The position numbers and the translations under genes are program-made. Positions 24,501 through 32,100 of a DNA stretch of 64,000 nt are shown piece after piece. How positions within the stretch are numbered: the stretch's first letter is position 1; every line of letters starts with the position of its first letter. The notes beneath the pieces are model-generated. The model did no database searches. It worked only from the letters and a program-made list of their open reading frames with translations, and was not told the origin of the DNA. This DNA comes from Chondrosia reniformis (taxonomy: Eukaryota > Porifera > Demospongiae > Chondrillida > Chondrillidae): contig OX359194.1 of the NCBI GenBank assembly GCA_947172415.1, positions 3,038,001-3,102,000 of the forward strand, in the 5' to 3' direction.

Positions 24501-25727
24501 CTTTCTATAATGTGTATAAGTCTTACCTTGGTTTGCACACGGTATAAATGTAATCAAAGGGATTTAAATTGTTACAGGATAATTCTTTAACGCTGACATC
24601 ATCAGCTTCAGGTGATCAAGCTAGTACTGATCCTAGCAGTTCAATAGTTCCTCAGAATGAAGAGGATTATTCAGAAGGTACGTAGCACTACTTTAAAAAG
24701 TATCTGTACTTTTGTGGTAGATATAATCATGTATACAAGTAATATGAAGTACCAATGTATATACGTATACACAATAGTTATACATATACATAGATTTAAT
24801 TATTATATAGTGTAGCTATGTGTCTACTATATTACATTTCTTTTGTTCTAAGGGAGGAGTGCAATGAGTTGTGCGGATCTTACAGCATGGCTTCAATCTA
24901 TAGACATGGGAAAGTATACAGAAGTATTCCAAGAAAAAGACATAGATGAAGAAATCTTACTAGAATTACTGAAAGATCCTGAAGACTTGAATGAGTTTGG
25001 CATGTCAGATAATGATAAAGAAAAGTTAAAACGTCAATTTTGTAAGTTCTAAAATTATACAGTATCACTCAGTTAATTTATTAGTTATGTATTTAGCTTG
25101 ATTAATATTAAATAAAAACTTCAGTTTGGTGTAGAAACAAAAAATGGATCCCAATATATACACTTTAAATAAGCTCTAGCTTATCAGCTTTATAACACCT
25201 ACAGTATATTCAGATACGTAGATAGCATGTAAAGGTTACTGTAAGTGCAAGTGTTGACAAGGGAAATCAATTTAAGTGCATGGTCATTTTGTTTATGTGC
25301 GTAAAATACATGAAGATATATGTAGTCAACCATAACTTACTGATTATATATTTCAAAGTGGTAGCCCTAGGCAACAGTGTTATTTTTGTTTGAAGATGAA
25401 TTTAAGTTAGCTCTTCTGTGAGCTTTGAACTTAATAACTTTGTGCATGTTACTTGTTTGTATCAACACACTTTACTTTGACTACTTTTTATTGGTGACAG
25501 ATGGACGTGCAGCAAGTGCCATGACAACAGGAGAGGTACTTGAATGGCTAAAAAAGAATGGTTTTGAAAAGTATAGCCAATCTTTTGAGAAAGCAAATAT
25601 TAATGGAGTACGTCTTTTAGAACTAGTGAATGATATGCATTTCCCAGAAGAGTTAGGGGTACATTCAGGTGTTGATCGAAAATCCCTGAAGACAAAATTC
25701 CAAAAACACATTCGTAGTTTGAAATAG
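584..25727 (+). CDS. RNF213: RNF213-like giant AAA+ protein, 3' part of gene (5' end outside window)
   Basis: The family is a dynein-like AAA+ ATPase joined to an E3 ligase; in vertebrates it acts in ubiquitylation, lipid-droplet biology and antimicrobial defence. Exons with matching phases: 584-681, 751-831, 1122-1354, 1672-1822, 2214-2257, 2738-2909, 3926-4119, 4331-4485, 4562-4614, 4790-4906, 5024-5133, 5194-5362, 5419-5673, 6697-7068, 7217-7483, 7544-7860, 7944-8048, 8409-8553, 8624-8731, 8844-8936, 9007-9143, 9209-9319, 9402-9621, 10976-11315, 11654-11724, 11959-12471, 12508-~12654, 13037-13231, 13348-13731, 14056-14169, 14285-14410, 14483-14611, 14828-15028, 15361-15533, 15652-15754, then many more up to the stop at 25725-25727. 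The donor near 12654 is weak. Two modules with ATPase motifs followed by a long helical C-terminus match RNF213 order. The odd points are a tandem SAM tail and no RING or RZ finger that I could see. Family assignment is strong; orthology to a given vertebrate gene is inference. Confidence 0.85.
1507..1577 (+). pseudogene. tRNA-like cloverleaf inside an intron (tRNA pseudogene or tRNA-derived SINE head)
   Basis: Acceptor arms GCAATTG (1507-1513) and CAATTGC (1571-1577) pair fully. The D arm is GCTC/GAGC around AGTGGCA. The anticodon stem is CTGGT/ACTAG with loop GGTCATA. The T arm is CTGGG/CTCAG with loop TTCTATT. The A box (TAGCTCAGTGGC) and B box (GGTTCTATTCT) are close to pol III consensus. 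The anticodon loop lacks the usual T at position 33 and the T-loop has T for G, so this is probably a decayed tRNA or a SINE head. It lies in the intron between 1354 and 1672. Confidence 0.55.
2380..2500 (-). repeat. Dispersed repeat, also present at 49950-50056
   Basis: Reverse-complement similarity to 49950-50056: both contain AAGATTCC, GATGAAG, TTCCCAGAAAC, CTGTCTG and CCAGTGGAG in the same order. On the minus strand it reads as a Lys/Arg-rich peptide fragment (KRKIPRVIDEGWSSQKQLSG), perhaps from an old mobile element. It lies in an intron of the RNF213-like gene; the sister copy sits directly at the duplication breakpoint. Confidence 0.55.
3200..3707 (+). mobile_element. Inverted-repeat element with an ORF remnant, in intron 2910-3925
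   Basis: Its ends are an 18-bp perfect inverted repeat: AAATCAAGAAATTCATGC at 3200-3217 and its complement at 3690-3707. The inside is richer in GC than the surrounding intron. One frame near 3438-3578 stays open and encodes a basic peptide (KRVAEVLERQQLG, then RKRTVTAHSEES) of the kind found in repeat-borne proteins of sponges and cnidarians, as far as I recall. A truncated DNA transposon or MITE is the likeliest reading. Confidence 0.55.
3926..5362 (+). other. Second AAA+ module (AAA4-like), complete motif set
   Basis: Walker A is IIVGAPGSSKTLS in exon 3926-4119. Exon 4331-4485 carries the segment after Walker A (DLYPSLDPHFYQSSRRTTS). Walker B is VVFMDEAGLPEESHE in 4562-4614. The sensor segment ISNHLLDASKTNR lies in 4790-4906, and FFGLRDFIHLIHYL in 5194-5362. 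The GxPGSSK form of Walker A and the DEAGLPEE form of Walker B match AAA4 of RNF213, the module thought to do most ATP hydrolysis there. No key residue is missing, so ATP binding and hydrolysis are likely kept. Confidence 0.8.
5419..7483 (+). other. Third, degenerate AAA module (AAA5-like)
   Basis: Exons 5419-5673, 6697-7068 and 7217-7483 encode FMCSDFPEDNQVQK, then NTIAAIRHASEEGHTVLMTQ, then NTPAPFLNRFEKY. The last motif is the RNF213-type segment in which a helix ends in LNRFEK or a close variant. There is no Walker A, in line with RNF213, where the modules after AAA4 are structural. The intron between the first two exons (5674-6696) is over 1 kb long and carries an inverted-repeat element. 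Confidence 0.7.
6257..6680. mobile_element. MITE-like element with nested inverted repeats
   Basis: Ends ACGGTACAAGTCAAAAGTAAC and GTTACTTTTGACTTGTACTGT are complementary with one mismatch over about 21 bp, and the match continues imperfectly inward. Inside, 6448-6472 and 6519-6544 form a second inverted repeat (AAAGGGTCATCTTTCGGC against its near complement). A separate short hairpin lies just upstream (ATTATACTGCT at 6188-6198, complement at 6217-6227). All of it is in the intron between 5673 and 6697. Confidence 0.6.
9770..9990 (-). repeat. Dispersed repeat, family member of 49613-49932
   Basis: On the minus strand it runs in the same order as 49613-49932: a TTATAATAG/ACACTTAATTTATACGT region, GCATATGGTGGCGTTCAGG, AAGCTTTAGTTAACGAAGC, GGACACTTAAGCG, AACGATG, GGCCAAGTAGTTCGA, then GGGGCCCCACGAGTTTTTAA. 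The end is a hairpin rich in GC. It sits in the intron 9622-10975 of the RNF213-like gene. Confidence 0.6.
10023..10501. mobile_element. MITE-like element with long terminal inverted repeats
   Basis: The left end TACCGTAATTCGGGAAATTT is matched at the right by AAATTTCCCGAACTACGGTA. Inside, further TTTCGTGGT / ACCACGAAA pairs repeat at both ends, giving arms of about 90 bp. The middle (about 10150-10380) is GC-richer with several short open stretches and no recognisable protein. The ends begin and finish with TA, which may be the target duplication. Confidence 0.65.
10507..10770. repeat. Two short dispersed repeat fragments shared with 45-50 kb
   Basis: 10507-10555 (minus) matches about 45953-46000 (GTTGTATGGCTTCATGTTAC). 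10656-10770 (plus) matches the ends of the units at 47990-48101 and 49466-49598 (GTCCTTTCTTGGAGCCATAT, an ATT/ATTT microsatellite, then TTAGATTACCTTAGTATATT). With the two entries before it, most of intron 9622-10975 is repeat-derived. Confidence 0.55.
15790..15950. repeat. Repeat related to the inverted repeat at 17159-17436
   Basis: It contains AAAAAAATAGGGGAAC and CACCCATTCATGTCTCCTAAG, also GAACTGAAGTTCGCTTTAAG. Relatives of these occur at 17159-17436 (CACCCACTATGTCTCCTGAG, GAACTGAAGTTCACTTAATG, and the complement of the first near 17420). It lies in the intron 15755-16340. The remaining part of that intron shows no feature. Confidence 0.45.
17159..17395. repeat. Imperfect inverted repeat in intron (MITE-like)
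   Basis: The left arm (ATGTCTCATCAGTGGACTCT at about 17160) and the right arm ending in CCATTGATGAGACATCTC (about 17395) are complementary over about 45 bp with roughly 80% identity. It lies between exons ending at 17090 and starting at 17437 and has a relative at 15790-15950. The copy at 51890-52126 is part of the large duplication. Confidence 0.5.
18665..19103 (+). repeat. 24-bp minisatellite, about 17-18 units, intronic
   Basis: The unit TATGTACCCACCCACCTATC + CATC repeats with small changes (TATCC/TACCC, CATC/CATT). One frame is open and would read MYPPTYPS repeats, but it lies between a good donor (after 18524) and the acceptor just before 19144, and its frame does not run into the next exon's frame. 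It is therefore most likely non-coding. Shorter irregular units start at about 18619. The second copy at 53396-53834 has the same length. Confidence 0.85.
19864..20356. mobile_element. TA-flanked inverted-repeat element, CAGTGAAACC ends
   Basis: The left end CAGTGAAACCTCTCAATAAC and the right end ATTAATAGAGGTTTTACTG are imperfect complements, both flanked by TA. Inside are repeated GGAGGTTGTCC / GGACAA motifs. TA target sites and CAGTG(A/G)AACC termini recall non-autonomous pogo/Tigger-like (Tc1-mariner superfamily) elements; that placement is inference. Located in the intron 19852-20432. Confidence 0.6.
20583..22345 (+). repeat. Dispersed repeat split by a retroelement insertion
   Basis: 20583-20745 and 22261-22345 together match the uninterrupted copy at 45260-45520: AATGGCGGACG, GGCTAGCTTTCGTTTTCTAG-type start, GTAACGTAAAGCTTGCGCAA, then GAGATATGG, ATTGACGG, AATCGGTTAACC and AAGTAGTTCGAGTTT. 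The empty-site copy at 45 kb defines the insertion boundaries exactly. Confidence 0.75.
20746..22260 (-). mobile_element. 5'-truncated reverse-transcriptase retroelement, minus orientation
   Basis: Flanked by an 8-bp target duplication with one mismatch (TATGAGAT at 20738-20745, TACGAGAT at 22261-22268). On the minus strand, open reading starts at about 22185 (FVADFINKKIESWV), continues through 22093-21713 (PQAAYAAFIHGITSRW, then LLPALTGKAAMSDNER, then LLSLPTKLGGLNIP) and, after breaks, 21504-20857 (CPKGAFPSIRHNN, ARLDIRAQNFWDKC, FFDLRVFNSFVPSN). This is the region after the RT core, widely found in invertebrate retroelements; the second part may be an endonuclease-like domain. The clade is not certain. 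The 3' side at 20746 is A-rich on the minus strand. It is inactive: RT core missing and frames broken. Confidence 0.75.
23254..23445. mobile_element. Short TA-flanked MITE, CAGTGGAACC ends
   Basis: The left end CAGTGGAACCTGCCTAATGC and the right end CTTACTCAGGTTCCACTG are complementary over the outer ~13 bp, with TA on both sides. Inside are GGTGACCGCTT repeats. It is 192 bp long and lies in the intron 23182-23724. Confidence 0.65.
24853..25727 (+). other. Tandem SAM domains at the C-terminus
   Basis: Exon 24853-25041 encodes one SAM domain (DLTAWLQSIDMGKYTEVF ... EEILLELLKDPEDLNEFGM). Exon 25501-25727 encodes a second (GEVLEWLKKNGFEKYSQSF ... RLLELVNDMHFPEELGV) and the stop codon. Each shows the SAM order: W-L near the start, Y-x-x-x-F, L-L-E-L, then L-x-x-x-G-(V/M) and a basic last helix. 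Phases join (24678 phase 1, then 24853; 25041 phase 1, then 25501), so both belong to the RNF213-like transcript. SAM domains usually mediate polymerisation or protein-protein contact. I know of no SAM domain in vertebrate RNF213. Confidence 0.8.
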
Positions 25728-25811
25728 TGCTAACATACAGTAACATATTAAGACTGAATATCAGTGTAACAGTTTTGAATTTATCGCATTTATGCACTTT
25801 TTGTGATTGAA

Positions 25812-25817
25812 ATTAAA
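25812..25817 (+). other. Likely poly(A) signal of the RNF213-like gene
   Basis: ATTAAA lies 85 bp after the stop codon, with AT-rich sequence downstream. It is the common variant hexamer and the first good candidate after the coding end. Confidence 0.4.
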
Positions 25818-26556
25818 GATTCTTACTGAATAAGTTTAAATTACTACATTATATTTTGAATCACAATATTAACTTTCAAAATGTATCTGTGTACAGTTTG
25901 CAGCTATGTATAATTTGCAATTATGTCATGTGTGTACATATCTGTTTCCATGTGTAAGAATCTATGTTATATCCATGGACACACATTTTTGTGGGTAAAT
26001 GCTTCATGATTGTGAGTATTATATTTGTGAGCTGATATCTATTTGTACATAATCCATGTGTTTAGATATATATATATACTTGTTTGTACATATCCATGTG
26101 TCTGTATGCATGCCTCTAATATATATTTAGCATCCATTTATGTATATCCATGTGTATAGGTATCAATATACGTACGTATATATATGTAATTTTGTGTGCA
26201 TATCTATGTGTAAGTATCCATATGAGCACATCCGTTTGTGTATACATTCATATGTTTAGGTATCCTTAATAAGCAAAATGACTAGGAGGCGATCACTAAT
26301 TGCCAATTTAATAGGATTTCAGTCCCCCCAGCCAAGATTAGACTGTGCATCACTTGGCTGGTTGGAAAAATTCACCAAAGAACCACAGGACAGCTATTAT
26401 AAAATTATAAAGTCACAAATGTAATTAAATGGAAAGTATAATTCATCATTACACATGGTACATGTTGTATTCAGAGGGTATTGTGTGACAAATTTATAAT
26501 TATAGTATGTATATACGTATATATAAAGCATACCATCTGAACTTAAATTTATAATA

Positions 26557-27468
26557 CAGTAAAACCTCTAATAGCGGACTCTCCGAAAAGCGGACAACCT
26601 CTTTACAGCGGACAAATCTTACGCCCCCGATTGACTTTCCCATAGAACTAGTACATTTCGAACCTCCGAGTAGCGGCACCTCTGAACTCCGGACAACGGA
26701 CACTGACCAAGCCTCAGACTGATCTCTGACAATATATACTGACCTCCGAAAGCGGACAGTTAAACTAAAGACGAGACGAAACTAATACGATAAAACGATA
26801 ATAGTACAGTGAACTAAATTAGCGTAAGTCATACGTAAGTATCTAGCTACATAAAATAGCTACAGATGTCCAGCGGATCGTACGTGCAGTAGTCTCAAGT
26901 GAATTTCGGTTTCGCCCGCTAGCTCATTGCGCTCCTATTTTTTCAACTATTCAAAGGTCGATAAAAGTGGCCTTAAACCTGATTGGTCTAAGCGAATGAT
27001 TTATCCATTTGGTAGTTGTTCATTTTAACTGTCCTAAAACCACTCGTACCAAACCATCTAATAGGAAGTCCTGCTTCTGAGGATCGTGCCCAGCATATCC
27101 TTTAAGTTAGTAAACCGTTATGTTAGTAAAATGTTAGTGTTTGTAGCTTTCTATATAACTTGTTGGTGTGTATTTATTGCATCTCTTGGATCTTGATCAT
27201 GAGCCATAATATAGTGTCACTATATATGTCATGCGCAAAGTACAGATTCGGACAATCCACAGATTGGCCTGCGCAAACCGTGGATTAACGCTTTGCGCAG
27301 GCCAATCCGTGGACTTTGCGCATGACATATATAACTGGTAGCTAGTTGCTATTACACAATTAGTTGTTTAGAGGGTGATTGATGGGCCGACCTCCGAGAA
27401 GAGGACAACCTCTGAATAAAGGACAAGATGGTGGGTCCGAGCGTGTCCGTTATTCGGAGGTTTCACTG
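26557..27468. mobile_element. TA-flanked inverted-repeat element with an internal hairpin
   Basis: The left end CAGTAAAACCTCTAATAGCG and the right end CCGTTATTCGGAGGTTTCACTG agree as imperfect inverted repeats, with TA on each side. GCGGACAACCTC-type motifs recur. At 27222-27332 there is a separate two-step palindrome: ATATATGTCATGCGCAAAG with its complement at 27314-27332, and GATTGGCCTGCGCAAA facing TTTGCGCAGGCCAATC. That inner piece may be a second element inserted into the first. Confidence 0.6.
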
Positions 27469-27663
27469 TATATCTATTCAGTTTGAAATCTATTGTGAAG
27501 TTACAATATACGTACAATCATAATGAATAATTAATTTTGCAATTTTCCACAAAACCTATAGTATTATAGCATATGAATCGCAAAGTTAAAGTAAACATTT
27601 ATCTATATATATATGTTTAATTTCACACAACATATTGTAATTAAACAATCTTATCTGAAAGAG

Positions 27664-29191
27664 TTACATAGCCTTAAAATTAGCATAATTATCATAGGAA
27701 TTGAGATAGGCTTGAAGCATTTCATAGCATAACTTGTACTGTTCCTACATAGAGATAGAGTGGTACTGGAATTTAAGTGGAAGCTAAATAAAACATGATT
27801 TTGATCCCTGATTAATGTTTGATATATGATGGTCATAAATTGAATCAATTATTCCATGAGTATACTGTATATACTATGTATAGCTAGCTACTGATGTGGA
27901 CATAAACTCACCACAGTGGAGACCATATTGGGTCTTTGTACTCTAATTGCTTTGACAGTCTGAAATATGTCAACTTCCTTTTCACTTTTAACTCTCTCAA
28001 TCTCAGACATGACAGTAATTAACACTCCAGTACGACCCATGCCATCACTGAAAAAAAAATGTTAAAGCTGTTATATATCTTTTCTAAGTATATACATGTT
28101 TTTAGGAAGTAAATTACACAATGTTAAGTGCACGACTATACATTAATTTCCAATCAGCCATTTTGCCCATTTTCAGTGCTTTGGTTATTGAGGAGAACTC
28201 ACTCGCACATGATGATGACAGGTTTATCAGATCCACTACGCTTCTTCTCTATATCTGCAATCATCCTCATTAATGGAGATACCTGTACAGGACCATCAGT
28301 CCTCCAGTCACTTGAGTGAAACAAGGTCAACCCCAGAGAACTAGAGTCAGGCTTGAAAACAAGGAAATGAAAAGATTGCAATTAAAAAACAATTAGATAA
28401 AAATGAAGTGCATACAGTATGTATATGTATGTTATAAAACTATACCTTTCGCTTATCTGAAGCAATAAAACTGTAAGTCGTGTACCCTTGATTATCATCA
28501 GCATGCATTAGATCTACTTTGACAAAGCTGAACTCAGCTGTTCTGACGTTTCCACTTGGCCAAAACTGTACATTATGTTCCTCATGGGAAAAGAAAGAAT
28601 ACCTGAAATACACGTTTCATGCAGTTTTTGCCTCACTTTACGTAATTTGTCCAATCTACATATGTATATACACATGATAGGCATAATACCTGCTCCTTCT
28701 CATTAGAGTCACAGAGAAAGACAATCACAGAAGTCTGCAACTGCCAGACCACTTCCCAAAAGTCAGTTCTGGTATGCATCAGAGGGGACTGAGCAGCTAT
28801 AAAGGCTCGAGTCCTGGAGTGGCTCTATGGTGTGGTGTATATACATAGAGTAGCCATGCTTCACTACATTAATTTAATTATATATATAATTTTACAGGTG
28901 ATTTATATTGTATCATATATATTGGATTGGGTATTGCCTATATATGTATGTATGTATATGTCAAATGATATAACATTTCATTATAATAAGAACAAATTAT
29001 ATACAGTACACACACCAATTACACTAATATATAGGTACGTATATATTACGTATTGCATACAAAACTATTTTAAAATGTGTATACAGTATATGCACTATAT
29101 TCAATTAAACTTACATTGATAAAGGAGGCATTGAAATAATCGTGATCATTCTCAGAAGTCCTTCCAGAAATATGAAGGTAGTTAAGATAAT
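27664..29191 (-). other. Membrane-distal phosphatase domain D2, divergent catalytic loops
   Basis: Exons encode [54 protein letters not shown], the loop [18 protein letters not shown] (joined from 28203-28351 and 27912-28047), and the C-terminus [20 protein letters not shown]. The C-x5-R frame remains, but the usual His before Cys is Met, Ser-Ala after it are Asp-Asp, and the WPD loop is WRTD. In many receptor phosphatases D2 is weak or inactive and serves regulation; this sequence suggests the same. Confidence 0.8.
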
Positions 29192-32100
29192 CTATGTACG
29201 TATGCAAGAATGTAGTAATACATATGTTTAATTTCAAATTTAAATGAAAATCATTCCCAGTGAGACTTTACAGAGGTACATTATTGGCCATATATGTATA
29301 TTGTCATCAGCAATGAATATACTGCACTGGATATATATAGTGTATATATATGATATATATAATGTGACATTGCATACGTATATGCATGGCATACATTCTT
29401 AGCTACACCTATAAATTAAGGCATATTGCTTCGCTCATCCAGTTGTTTTAAATATCTGAACCTATGTAGGTCCAGTTGTATTTGAAAAGTCAATGTATAT
29501 AGTTTCAACTCACAGGGAAACCTATCTTTGTACCTGTTCTTCCAAGCAACTTGATCTATCTGAGAATGTAGTAAATCATCATTGCAAACAGACTTTGATA
29601 CACTGCTCAAAGTCTGTAACAAAGCATAAATTATTCATATTGTAAGTGATATACGTATACGTATACACCCCCACACATATGACAACTATGATAGATACCA
29701 GTACTAGTGCTCACATCAAATTCAAACTGAAATCCAGTCACCTCCTGTCCTTGTAATGCTTCCAATTCTATGATCCGTCTCCTTAGCTCATGGGCTGGTA
29801 CAGCAGTCCCACCACAGATCAAATAGTCATTGAGAGTATTGTAGATAAACTCATACTGCTCCTATACATTGTGATAAAAGTAGTTCATTACAAAGTAGCT
29901 CTGTATGTATATACGTATTTATACCCTGCATGTTGCCACTAATAAGAGCTGGTAACGGGGGACGTTATCTACCATATACAGCATAAATTACTTATTAATA
30001 GGATATGTTAATGGCATGAACAAGTTAATACAAGGCATAAAGTAAATCTATGTTCATTAAATTCTTGAAGTGTCTTTACTTCTCTCAAAGAAACTGTCAT
30101 TCACTTTGATGCTACTATATACTTCAAGATGTACAGATAATGTGAAAAAGCTTATACAAATTAAACAGGAGAAACTCTCCAGCAGACCTTAATTTGAACT
30201 AATCCTAAGTTTAGGTACCTACTAAAATACTGCTGGGAAAATTTGGAACCTCATAAACCCAATCTAAATGAACGTTCTAATGAGTATATATACGTATATA
30301 TTCGGTAAGACTTAGTATTTATCAACAAATATGTATAATTACCTATGTACCAACTGAGTACACTTATATATATACCTGGCTTTGAACCATGTAGGTCCTC
30401 TTTGATCTCATTTCAGTAACAAAGTCATAAATGTTGAGATCATCTCTCTTCTTCAATCTCTGTAGCATTGCATCAATAGTGATATAAGTACCAGTACGAC
30501 CTACTCCAGCACTGCACATTGAAGAAGTACAATATAAAGAGAAAGTGAAGACAAGACTGCATAACTTACTATGATAGAGGAATTAGTGAGCTTTTCGTAG
30601 CAGGGTGAAACAATCAAGATGTTTTCAGGACGTCAATGTCCACAGACTTTCTTCAGCTGATAAAATACTAATAGGGTTTGAGGTGTAACCTATTATCCTC
30701 GCCCTGCTACGGAAAGCTCACTAATTCCTCTATCATAGTTACAACATAGCTATGAATCTCAATTCTATCTTAAACATACTCTCTCATATTGACCATTTTA
30801 TCAAAGAAACGAATGGTAATTACACATTCAAAGAGAGATTGAGATCCTCAAAAATCTAGTCTAGTTATAACATGCGCTATTCATGGAAGTGTTATATTTA
30901 ACCCTTTATATATAAACAGATATACTCTCATACAAGTTGTAATTGCCTAATGTATTAGCTATATATACCTGACTAGATCATATACATTAGAATGTACATC
31001 GTACATGAATTAACCTGCAGTGTACAATCAGAGGTGATGAACTGTTGCGATATACTTTTCTAATTTTCTTAATAAACTGTATCAGGGATGAGGGATGTTG
31101 AGGTACTCCATGATCAGGCCATCCAGTGTACAGGAAATGACTCATAATAAAGGAGTTACTGTCTTCATCAGACATCTAAAATGCAGATAAATAAATAAAT
31201 ATAAATACGTATATCACTGCTTAGCACAACATATTTATACATTTACATTATCAATCAGTAATAACTTGTATATAGAATGGCAAATAATTAAATTAAACTT
31301 ACATTCTTAACCAACATTTCTCTAACTTCAAAATCAGCAAAGATGCGACAAGACATTACTTTTATACGGAATCCTCTGCCAGGTTCAAAGTTTTGTTCAA
31401 TATCATTGTTCCAGTAGCAATCACACTTTTTCTGATAAAGAAATTATAATATAAGAAAATGCATGGATGTAAAATAATATAATCAGCAAGATACAGACAT
31501 CCTTAGTAATACAGTGGAACCTGTATATAAGACCATCTGTGGGACCGAACTAAGTGGTCTTAATATACAGGTGATCTTAATGTACAGGTGGTCTTAATAT
31601 ACAGGTTGCATGTAAAAAGATCATGAAGTTATTATATGTACAATACCATATATTCGCTCGATCTATTCAGAGCGGCGATTAATCGAGAGGCATCTGATCG
31701 AGCGAATACGGTAGATTAATTTTCGAACGGTGATCGTTATAAAGAGTGTCAAAATCGTCTTTAGGACCTAGAAAAGTGGTCACATCAGCGACGTGGTCGA
31801 TATACGAGTTCTATTCGTATTCTTTTACATAGCGAAATTTTGGGACCGATAAAAGTGGTCATAATAGAGCGGGTGGTCGTTATATAGAGGTGATCGTTAG
31901 CACAGGTTCCGCTGTATAACAAACCCCACTGTTATGGTGACTTACCCTTCCATTTTCTTTCAACTGTGTCAACATAACAAGTACGGGAGGTCTGTGATCC
32001 CAAATCATTTGCCAAAAATCCAATATTGTATTAGGTTTGGGACCTGGAATAAAGTAAGAAGAAAATTATTTATATGTACCATGAAAATAGTTATGTAAAA

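Larger units (their letters stand above)
7544..24678 (+). other. Long C-terminal helical region, E3-shell-like, no RING or RZ finger seen
   Basis: About 40 exons follow the AAA core. Recognisable RNF213-type stretches include FYNACYPALFLYGWDHHYLD (9007-9143) and LLPDLVEFYLWLHNRLAHLL (exon beginning at 17952). Other exons carry no motif I can name. In vertebrate RNF213 this region carries a RING and an RZ zinc finger. In the exons I can read (clusters at 9402-15754 and 16341-24678) I found no Cys/His spacing for either. Near the end, exons 23725-24678 encode a Ser/Thr/Asp/Glu-rich, probably disordered linker leading to the SAM domains. A short zinc-binding exon could have been missed. Confidence 0.6.
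25728..27663. other. Convergent intergenic region between the two genes
   Basis: After the 3' UTR, about 25915-26270 holds a degenerate array of CATATCCATGTGT-like units. 26281-26370 matches, in reverse, 36595-36665 (CTAATCTTGGCTGG, CAGTGATCGCCTCC). 26557-27468 is a TA-flanked element. No gene is seen. Confidence 0.6.
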
